In this document: positions 56,859 to 64,000 of the stretch, piece after piece
Layout: each line of letters begins with the position of its first letter
Numbering within the stretch: the first letter of the stretch is position 1
Assembly (NCBI GenBank): GCA_029215795.1
Contig: JARDYH010000002.1
Coordinates: 277,396,310-277,460,309, forward strand
Length of the DNA stretch: 64,000 nucleotides
Direction of reading: 5' to 3'
DNA from: Anniella stebbinsi
Lineage: Eukaryota; Chordata; Lepidosauria; Squamata; Anniellidae
Made by a program: the position numbers and the translations under genes
Notes under the pieces: generated by a model
Seen by the model: only the letters and a program-made list of their open reading frames with translations
Told to the model about the DNA's origin: nothing
Database searches by the model: none

Positions 56859-57235
56859 GTGCAGAACCTGAGGCTCGTGGCCCAAGTCCAGCCCACCTGG
56901 AATCCCAATCCAGCCTTCTGAGGTTCTCCTGATGGTCACTCCTCCTTCCCTTGGTCCAGCTCCCTCTCCCCAGGCTGACAGTCATTTGGTGGTTCCCAGC
57001 ATTCACATGGTTCTTCCCCAGTCTAAAAGGTTGAAATGCCGCTCCTAAATCTCAGGTACTGGCAGTAAGAGCCTTAAACTCTTACTGGTAGTTTTAGCAT
57101 TGTGGCCCTCCCCAACTTTGCCTTTGGCTACCCACCATCTTGCCTTTGGCCTCACCCACCATAGAAATGCGGCCCCCAAGAGCTTCTCTGAAATTGAATT
57201 TGGCCCTCGGGTTGGAAGAGGTTCAACACCCCTGC
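56859..57235. mobile_element. hAT (Charlie-like) MITE
   Basis: The left end AGGGGTGCAGAACCTGAGG and right end GGTTCAACACCCCTG form a terminal inverted repeat. Interior TCTAAAAGGTTGAAATGCC and GAGCTTCTCTGAAATTGAAT match 28084-28410. Confidence 0.68.
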
Positions 57236-57669
57236 CTGAGAGGACCAGTGAATAGTTTGGCCATTTCAGCGGGTGGGGGAGGGGCAGGATTACCTATAGC
57301 ATAGTCTCTGGGTATCTGCATACATGTTGTGGTGTGTTATTCCTTTAAGAGAATTGTAGGAAATTCTCATCTAGCAAATATGAAAGTAAAACTAGTAAAA
57401 CTAGCAAAGGCTCCATCAGTTTTAGTAGATCTGGCCTGAGAAGGTTTGTTGAGATTTTCTATGTAATGGTCAGCTTAACAAATATCGATGCTTATAGAAG
57501 ACTTGGATGTTGAGAGATTTATACATAAGCAACAGACATTATATATGTCACAAAAGAAATAAAAAGACATAAACTTGGATAAAAGGACATAAACTTGGCT
57601 GGCAAAGGGTTATGTTCAATGTAAATCCTACTTAGAGTCAACCCATTGATGATTTAATTTAAGTGAGAC
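57236..57669. other. no gene recognised
   Basis: Unique DNA. A short direct repeat GACATAAACTTGG..AAAAGGACATAAACTTGG lies at 57568-57599. Confidence 0.4.
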
Positions 57670-57672
57670 TAA

Positions 57673-58031
57673 GAGGATCATCAGATGGAGGTGGGGATCA
57701 CGTTTCCCCACCGTCGCTTTGCCTCCTGCTTCTGTCTCACAATAGGGACCAGCAGCTTCCTCTTTCTTCATACGGGGAAGAAAGAGGCAGCAAACAACAA
57801 CTACGTGACCCATTCAGTGGACATTTTTATTGCACAGCTTCTCCTGCACACAGCAGGAAATGGTGGCAAATTTCATTATAGCCAAAAAAATCAGATTTGA
57901 GGAGGCTCATTTTGTGATGAAAAAAAGAGCAGAAAGAGCAAGAGGAATGCTGAGTTGTCAAAGTGCCCCGCAAAAAACAACATGAGTGGCCAGTCGCGAG
58001 CGTGCCATAAAATGCTTATCTGAAAAAGCTC
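57673..58031. mobile_element. Harbinger-like MITE, family G
   Basis: The ends GAGGATCATCAGATGG and TATCTGAAAAAGCTC are imperfect inverted repeats with identical TAA flanks (57670-57672 and 58032-58034). Interior TTTTTATTGCACAGCTTC and CACACAGCAGGAAATGG relate it to 26183-26549. 359 bp. Confidence 0.78.
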
Positions 58032-58182
58032 TAACATTGGATACCATCCAAATGACCAAAACTATATTTTCCCCTTCCCCCTTACCTAAACACTGCAGTA
58101 AGAGGTCTGGGCAGCATAACAGATTAAGTTCCCTGTAATGCAAGGTATCATCTGTACAGTGGTGTAGTGGAGTAGTCCGCAG

Positions 58183-59782
58183 TAGGAATGTGCAGAGCTG
58201 GTATTCTCCGTCCCGAAATTCAAGGTGGTGCTTCAATGAGGTGATTCTCTGCCCCAATTTCCGGATCACCTCCCTCTCTCTGCATTTCAGCCACTTTAAA
58301 GCGTGTTTCATACTTCTGGTTATGCGCTTCACCGCATGTTGTTTATAGGATTTCAGCGTAAACGCAACTGTGAGAAGATGCGCATAATCGGAGAACCAGA
58401 TGTCAAACCAAATTCTTGTAGAGGGGACCTCAGGCAGGCACCTCTCTCATGCCTTGATCTGTACGGCGAGGGAGAGGGAAATGAAGCAGCGGGAAAAGTG
58501 CTTAGTGCAATAATAAAGAAGTAAATACATATTAACAAATGCCACAACAGCAGCACACAGCTTGCCTATCCTCTAGAGAGGACAGGAGCTTTGCAGGATG
58601 CAGAGGAGGAGGCATCCCTCCCCACTACTGGTCAGGCACATTGGAACAAGTCAAGTCAAGGCAACAACAACAGCTTTCCCGCAGGAGGCTAGTTTAACCG
58701 AGAAATAAACAGCCTGCCTTACTTAGGTGTAGAAGCTTACTCATTCACAATGCCAGCTCAGCAGCACCACTGTGGCTGATATCTATGAGTCCAAGCAGAA
58801 AGGCGCAACCATCCAACCAGCCCTGCGCAGTGCACTCCCTCTCCCCAGTGGCCAGAACCAGCAGCAGCAGTCAGTGTTTCCCACGCCTCATGATGGAATG
58901 TGCTTTATTAATTGTGTACTGCTTATGTGCACTGCACAATCCTAAAACACACAAACATACAAGTACAAGAAGAAGAGACTTTCAACTTTGAATCCAAGTG
59001 CTGCTGGGAAGGCTCAGCTTTGAGGAAGGAGAGCTACAGAATGTCAAACCATTAAGGGGAAAATCATCATCATCATCATCATCATCATGCAACCCAGCCC
59101 TGCAAGGTGGGATGGGTGGGCCCATTGGAGGGAAAAGCTTTAACAGAACAGGCAGGCACACATGCATGCACTGGGAGTGGAACAGGTGAAATGAACAAAG
59201 CATATAAAGACAGCCAAACAAAAACAGCCCCTTCTCTCGTCTTCACTCTCTGCAAAGAAACAGAGTTGTCTCGAGATCTCGTAAATCTCTCTCCTTCTCT
59301 AAATCGCACTTTGCAAGCAAACACTCCCCCATCTCACTTTGCACTGTGTGTGGAACGATAAAGGAATCTTTCTCTCTCTCTCTGACCGAAACGAACGCCA
59401 CAAGTCTGAGAACATCAATGAGCGTGTGCAATCAAGGACTGTGAGAAAATACCCTCCCCCGAACACTGCTATTGGAGGAGAACAAAACACGGTCAAAGCA
59501 CTGTGGCAATTCCTAATTGGTTAGCCAAAGATGTCAATATCAAATATCAAAATTACCCCACCCATCATCCCATCTTCTTTATTGGGAGGTTTTCAATTTA
59601 GACACACCACACACACAAAATGGTAGGATAATTTCGGAGACTTTAGGAGCTCCAATTGGGCGCGTCTCCGCTCTGAAATTATTAGATGGGTTTAGAAGTG
59701 GCCAATCCCCGCTCTGGAAGATTGAATGCACCTCAGATGTTCGCAGTTATCAGATAATTCTGGGGCAGAGAGCACACCCCTA
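58183..59782. mobile_element. 1.6-kb hAT element with 8-bp duplication
   Basis: The left end TAGGAATGTGCAGAGC and right end GCAGAGAGCACACCCCTA are imperfect inverted repeats. They are flanked by GTCCGCAG (58175-58182) and GTCTGCAG (59783-59790), a 7 of 8 match. At 1,600 bp it is the longest DNA element here. It carries a (CAT)n run at 59065-59088, a TATAAAG box at 59201-59207 followed by a pyrimidine-rich stretch, and an inserted family B fragment (58291-58439). The outer sequence resembles the termini of 41900-42776. No transposase frame is seen. It may be a deletion derivative keeping the promoter region of an autonomous hAT, or it may hold captured host DNA. Confidence 0.75.
58291..58439. 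mobile_element. Harbinger-like MITE, family B, 3' half inside a hAT
   Basis: CCACTTTAAAGCGTGTTTC, AGATGCGCATAATCGGAGA and the terminus TTCTTGTAGAGGGGACC match the right half of family B. TCAG is found on both sides of the fragment. Confidence 0.7.
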
Positions 59783-59790
59783 GTCTGCAG

Positions 59791-60154
59791 TATTTTACCA
59801 TCTTAGGTATAGTAGGTATGGTTCAAATCTGCCCATACTGTATCACATCTCCAACACACCTCATTTACTGCTGGGTAAATTTTATTCATACCATACCTAG
59901 ATCACTGAACATGGAAATGGAGGGAGGGCAAAGTTAGGGATAATAACCAACTCTTTCTTACAAATGTTGGAAAACCCAGCCAGGTGTGTCACATATCCAG
60001 CAACTGGTACCATGATATCTTGTGTTCTGATGTTATGAATAGCCCAAAGAAAGCATTTCCTTCATTTAGCAGTAATTTTATTTTGGCAGCCCTCAATATT
60101 ATTTCATTTGCTATTATGGTGTGTGAGTAGAAATAGTCCTGCAACTTAACTCAA
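59791..60154. other. no gene recognised
   Basis: Unique DNA to the right of the hAT target duplication. Confidence 0.4.
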
Positions 60155-60157
60155 TAC

Positions 60158-60159
60158 AC

Positions 60160-60221
<62 letters not shown>
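60158..60221. repeat. (CAGA)n(CA)n compound microsatellite
   Basis: About eight CAGA units followed by about 15 CA units. Confidence 0.95.
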
Positions 60222-60732
60222 TATGTTTACTGGTCTTTTGGCCCCAGCTGCTGATATTTTAACTGTTCTTATTTGGGGAGACAAACATTATTCCTTTGCT
60301 TGCTGAAATGACTCCCACTTTGTAATGGATCTGGTATGCTTTGCTGCTCCCTTTGATTTAATTTTTTTTCCAATTTCACGAGTAAGTATTATGAGAAAAG
60401 CATTAAAGCTTCTATTTCCTCTCTTGACTAAATATTTATCATCAGTAGCCCAGCCCTTACTATGTGGACGTTTTTAATTCCATTTAACTGAAAATGTTCC
60501 ATTGTCCTCATTTCAACCAATTATTTCTAAATATACCCCCTTGGGTGTTCTGCAACCTTATACAAATTCCACCCTCCTCTTCTTAGTTACAGTACCGGTG
60601 TTCACATCCCTTTTGTGCCTATGAAGTTGTTTGGATAAACTATAGCTTTAAGGTTCCCAGGGCCAGCCTGAAGTGACATACAAGATGGCACCATGCTAGC
60701 CATTCCAAATACAGAAGCTGACTGAATTGGCA
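60222..60732. other. no gene recognised
   Basis: Unique AT-rich DNA. CCAGGGCCAGCCTGAAGTG at 60658 may be a stray end of the GCCGGCCCTAC hAT-like family. Confidence 0.4.
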
Positions 60733-60734
60733 GC

Positions 60735-60975
60735 TGAAATTTATTTATTTATTGCATTTCTATATTGCCCAATAGCTCTCTGGGCAGTTTACAAAAGTTA
60801 AAACCATCAGATACAAATCAAAGTATAAAACAAACAGCAGTATAAAAACTTATAAAAAATATAATATAAAAGCACAACCAGGGTAAAACCAAGCAGCAAT
60901 GCAGAGATTTGTACAGATTTAAAAAACAGAATTTTACTTCAACCTTGGTGATGGGATCACATCCTCCACCACACC
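60735..60975 (-). mobile_element. CR1/L2-group LINE 3' end
   Basis: On the minus strand: AACTTTTGTAAACTGCCCAG, AGAGCTATTGGGCAATATAG and a (AAAT)n tail at the left end (60738-60751). The adjoining A-rich 3' UTR (CAGCAATGCAGAGATTTG) matches the 13780-14120 type in reverse. Confidence 0.7.
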
Positions 60976-61039
60976 TGAGACAGCAGGCTAGTTTAGGGTG
61001 CACAGGACAGGCTGTGTGGCATACACAGCTCTGTCCTCT

Positions 61040-61098
61040 TTAGTATCTGCCGTCTGAAGCAGTCACCTCACTCTGCATAATTGTAGGGCCAGCCCTGG
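61040..61098. mobile_element. hAT-like fragment (GCCGGCCCTAC family)
   Basis: TCTGAAGCAGTCACCTCACT and TAGGGCCAGCCCTGG match 31842 and 39010. Confidence 0.5.
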
Positions 61099-61904
61099 AG
61101 GTGCCAAATATAACGTGTCTGGCCCAGCCAGTTCACTTCAGAACAGGGGTGCAGTTAGGTACTTTTAGACTCTGTACTTAATGGTCTTATGGGGGTGTGG
61201 GTCATCAACTCCACTGCTGCCCCCACAAGGCCAGGCTGAGGCACCTGCCAGGCTATTTTCCCCCTCTGAAAGTAAATGGAGCCATTCCTCCATTCACTTG
61301 CACAGATGAAGAAAAGCCTTCCCTGCCCCCCCCAATGGTTGGAGGGCAACAGGGCCCTTGGTGTGTGTGTGTGGGGGGGGGGGTAACCGTTGCCTCTCCC
61401 CTCCAGATGATTTTCAGCAGGGGAGCTTTTCCCCTCCATATTTAAGTGAATGTCCATTGTGAATGTCTACATTTAAGTGATTTGTCCAATTGGCTTTAAC
61501 TCCAGACATGAATGAGGAGGACCTAGCTGCCACTGCCACACTGCACCGGCATCAGTACCACCTTCAGGGGATCATTTGCCACCTCCAGATTTTGATGCCC
61601 AAGGCGGTCACCCTGTTTACCCCCCAAAAGAAACAGCCCTACCCCCATAAAGGACCCTGTTGCCCCAAAAGTCCTTGGTGGTGTGTTAGCTTCACCCTGG
61701 CCATTTTCATCAATTTCATACTCTACAATTAGGTAGCGAACTGCCCAACTCAAAGATCCTGTTTATACTTTGAAAGGGTCTGAGGTGATGGGAGAGGATG
61801 TAGCCATGATGCCTCTGTTCCCCAAATCCAGAGCCCTATAGCCCGTGGGAGGGGCAAATACCCACCCAGAAAGCAGTAGGTACAGAAACATATATAAGCC
61901 TATA
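61099..61904. other. no gene recognised; G-run at 61371-61383
   Basis: Unique DNA with a TGTGTGTGTGGGGGGGGGGG tract at 61362-61383. Opposed frames around 61155-61457 come from this tract. Confidence 0.4.
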
Positions 61905-62058
61905 TACGTCAGTTACTGGGGAACATGGGCGGGAGGGTGCTGTTGCACCATGTCCTGCTTGTAGGTCCTCAGTCAACAGCTGGTTGGCCACTGTGTGAAC
62001 TTAGGGCTGGACTAGGTGAACGCTTGGCCTGATCCAGCATGGCTCTTCTTATGTCATA
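61905..62058 (-). repeat. interspersed repeat, 'GAACATAAGAAG' family
   Basis: On the minus strand: GACATAAGAAGAGCCATGC, GGATCAGGCCAAGCG, ACACAGTGGCCAACCAGC and CACCCTCCCGCCCATGTTCC. Same family as 1494 and 44455. Confidence 0.65.
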
Positions 62059-62312
62059 ACTTTTTTCCTGTAGTCATCATGCTATTATTTGAGTTCAGAA
62101 AATGCAAAATTGCACATTCTTAGAGGGTTTTTTTTTAAAAAAAAATCAGGCTTGGAAAACAGTTTTGTTGTTCTAATGCATCAGAATTATAGCGTAGGCA
62201 CAAAAGAGAGATGAGCTCTGGTGCTGTAAATCTTCCTGTTTCTTTTTTTAAAAAAAACAATTGTTCTGTATTTTTTTAAAGATTTTTTTTTATTTTGTAA
62301 TCTATCCACAAT

Positions 62313-62349
62313 GCTCAACATTTTGGAAATAATATCCTTCATCAGGAGC
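62313..62349 (-). pseudogene. hammerhead ribozyme motif, mutated core
   Basis: The left-arm counterpart of 62426-62461, read on the minus strand. GCTC, CTGATGA and the GAGC stem partner are kept, but the GAAAC segment reads AAAAT. The invariant core G is lost, so self-cleavage is not expected. Confidence 0.6.
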
Positions 62350-62425
62350 TGATATAGGTCTTTTCTGTTTGTGCGAAGGACTAAACTTTGGTGAAGGACA
62401 CACAAACAGAAAAAGACCTATATCA

Positions 62426-62461
62426 GCTCCTGATGAAGGATATATTTCCGAAACGTTGAGC
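62426..62461 (+). ncRNA. hammerhead ribozyme motif, intact core
   Basis: Stem I strand GCTC (62426-62429) is followed by core CTGATGA (62430-62436), a short stem II of GGA (62438-62440) and TCC (62447-62449) closing a TATATT loop, GAA (62450-62452), then ACGT (62453-62456). The last is self-complementary and can act as a loopless or intermolecular stem III. T (62457) sits at the cleavage position, followed by GAGC (62458-62461), which pairs with GCTC. All conserved core positions are present. The one oddity is an unpaired A (62437) at the base of stem II, where a G-C pair is usual. Small stems I and III are a known trait of Penelope-type hammerheads, which often work as dimers. Confidence 0.65.
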
Positions 62462-62579
62462 ATTGTGGATAGATTACAAAATAAAAAAAATCCTTTAAAA
62501 ATACAGAACAATTGTTTTTTTTAAAAAAGAAACAGGAAGATTTACAGCACCAGAGCTCATCTCTCTTTTGTGCCTACGC

Positions 62580-63456
62580 AGATTGGTGCTTTTTCCCCTT
62601 TTCTCGTGATCAGGAATATAGCAGCAGCAGTTTCAAATCATGGAATGGCAATGGGAGGGGGAAAGTTCATTGTTAGTCGTGTGCTTCACACATGGTCATC
62701 TAAAGGGCACCCATAGGACAATGAAGTCCAGGGTTTAAATTATCCAGCTGCACCATTGTTGGGTAGACTGGGGTCTTCCTGCTAGAGTAGGCAAGGGAAG
62801 AAGACTGGCAAAGGGACCTGTGAAAGAATGAGGCAGGAGGAATGGTAAGTACATCCTCTTCCACGGCCTCAAAATATTTGAAAAGAAAGGTAGGAGCCTC
62901 CGAAGTCTTGGCACAATGCTTCAGCTCCCTCTGCCCCACCTACTTTTTCCTGGGAGGTGTCCCAGAACATGGCACGAACAGCTTGAGTTCTCTCCACTGC
63001 ATGGCTTTTGTCATGGGGAAATCAGCACCTCATTTCTGATGCGCTCTCACACAACGTCCCTCATCTCTCCAGGCACAATACCTTATCTTGGCAAGCAGTG
63101 CTCAACTTACTCAAGAGGAGGGACAGCAGGGTGCCATTTCAAGCGATATAGCACTGCCGTTTCTGTGAAGTAAACTTACTCAAGGGACAAACCAAATTGA
63201 GTGTACGATCTGAAGTAGGGCTGATGCTGCTGGCCCACCGCGAGACATTGCGTTATTTATTGATTTCTCCTTTCCTCCTTCTCTATTGCTAATGTTCACA
63301 CTTCCTAATTTCCCCCTTGTTTTGCAAGAATATTAAGGCAGCCCAGATCTCAGTGCTTCCTCATTTACTGAAGTTATTTTTATCATCAGGTTTTCTACCA
63401 TGTCCACTTTTTTTTTAAGCTCAGCCTCTAGCCAATCTTTAACTCATTCTTTGTTC
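62580..63456. other. no gene recognised
   Basis: Unique DNA. Short frames at 62700-63173 overlap on opposite strands and lack recognisable domains. Confidence 0.4.
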
Positions 63457-63459
63457 TCA

Positions 63460-63816
63460 GACCCCCTCTACAAGAATTCGGTTTGACGCCTGGTTCTCCA
63501 ATTATGCGCAGCTTCTCGGAAGCACTTTATGGTAAATGACTGTACGCAGGAGGTAATTGAGCGCACAACTGGTGGCCTTACCGGTTGTTTGAAATGCGCT
63601 TTAGAAGTAGTTAATGCGGAGAATCGCTTGTTGACATAGTCAAAATGCGCTTTAACGGCCCGCAGCAAAATAAAACTCGCTATTTAATGCGCATTTGATA
63701 ATGCGCATAATCGGATAGATAACGCGCCTCAACTCCCGGTTTGCGCTCCACTCATGTAGAGGTAAAAATTTTAATGAGACTTGAAAGAGCTTTAAACCTC
63801 TCGTGTAGAGGCAGCC
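63460..63816. mobile_element. Harbinger-like MITE, family B, full length, reverse orientation
   Basis: The ends GACCCCCTCTACAAGAA and CTCGTGTAGAGGCAGCC are inverted repeats with identical TCA flanks (63457-63459 and 63817-63819). The interior has CCAATTATGCGCAGC, GGAGAATCGCTTG and GATAATGCGCATAATCGG. At 357 bp it is nearly the length of 27479-27833, inverted. Confidence 0.82.
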
Positions 63817-64000
63817 TCATTTTCTGCCTGGCTCCTTTTGCTTCAACCCATTTGACCGGCTTTTCCACTCATACACCTGTGTATTATTTATATCCCTCTT
63901 CTCTTTCACAATGCGAGCAATAAGCAGGCCATCTCTCAACCCTCTTATGCCTGTTCTTATGATACCACTTTTTACATTTGTTGGCCTAAGCAAAAAAACA

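Larger units (their letters stand above)
62192..62579. mobile_element. Penelope-like inverted terminal repeat (388-bp hairpin)
   Basis: The left arm (62192-62373, starting GCGTAGGCACAAAAGAGAGA) is the reverse complement of the right arm (62401-62579, ending TCTCTTTTGTGCCTACGC), with a few mismatches and a loop of about 27 bases. Each arm carries a CTCCTGATGAAGGATAT motif. The CTGATGA..GAAAC pattern in terminal repeats is known from Penelope-like retroelements. No reverse transcriptase or GIY-YIG endonuclease lies nearby, so only the terminal repeats remain. Confidence 0.68.

Noticed and set aside
62192..62579. hairpin considered as a microRNA precursor
   Set aside because: Arms of about 180 bp are too long for a typical precursor, and the ribozyme motif and repeat structure explain it better.

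Overview
This 64 kb window looks like intergenic or deep intronic DNA from a vertebrate nuclear genome, most likely a squamate reptile (lizard or snake). That call is inference. It rests on the mix of repeats: a CR1/L2-type LINE with a YADD reverse transcriptase and (AATA)n tails, tRNA-derived SINEs, dense hAT and Harbinger-like MITEs, and a Penelope-like inverted terminal repeat. I found no cellular protein-coding gene, no tRNA or rRNA gene, no CRISPR array and no operon-like structure. Nearly all open frames are short, lie inside repeats or microsatellites, and have no recognisable domain.

The supported content is mobile DNA. One clan of MITEs (called families B, C, D, E and F/G here) shares termini of the form GGCC or GAGC followed by about 2-6 bases and then TCTACA, and is flanked by 3-bp duplications (TAA, TGA, TAG, TTG, TCA, AAA, ATA). 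This resembles the PIF/Harbinger superfamily. A second clan (families A, K, L) has TAGGGTGACCA-type termini. One K copy has a perfect 8-bp target duplication, which identifies it as hAT. Further hAT elements with 8-bp duplications lie at 2660-3035, 41900-42776, 58183-59782 and 28084-28410.

Layout: 1-9 kb has a partial family A element, a hAT insertion abutting a short E element, a composite A/K element and a probable solo LTR (8357-8932). 9-15 kb has full-length A, the GC-rich K element, a B element, LINE 3' ends and a small hAT. 15-17.3 kb has SINEs and a multi-layer nest (SINE, two D elements, A). 19-28 kb has full-length E, C, D, G and B elements. 28-41 kb is sparser, with SINE and LINE tails, a second K element with a near-perfect 151-bp palindrome, and a second full A element. 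41-47 kb has a hAT with an internal repeat ladder, a truncated E and a 5'-truncated LINE. 47-60 kb has L, F, C, G and a GC-rich unclassified element, a Cys-rich orphan frame on the minus strand, and a 1.6 kb hAT. 60-64 kb has a CAGA/CA microsatellite, a Penelope-like 388-bp hairpin and a full-length B element.

The most interesting signal is in that hairpin. One arm carries an intact-looking minimal hammerhead ribozyme core and the other carries the same motif with a mutated core. No transposase, integrase or complete LINE protein was found, so the DNA elements must have been mobilised from elsewhere.
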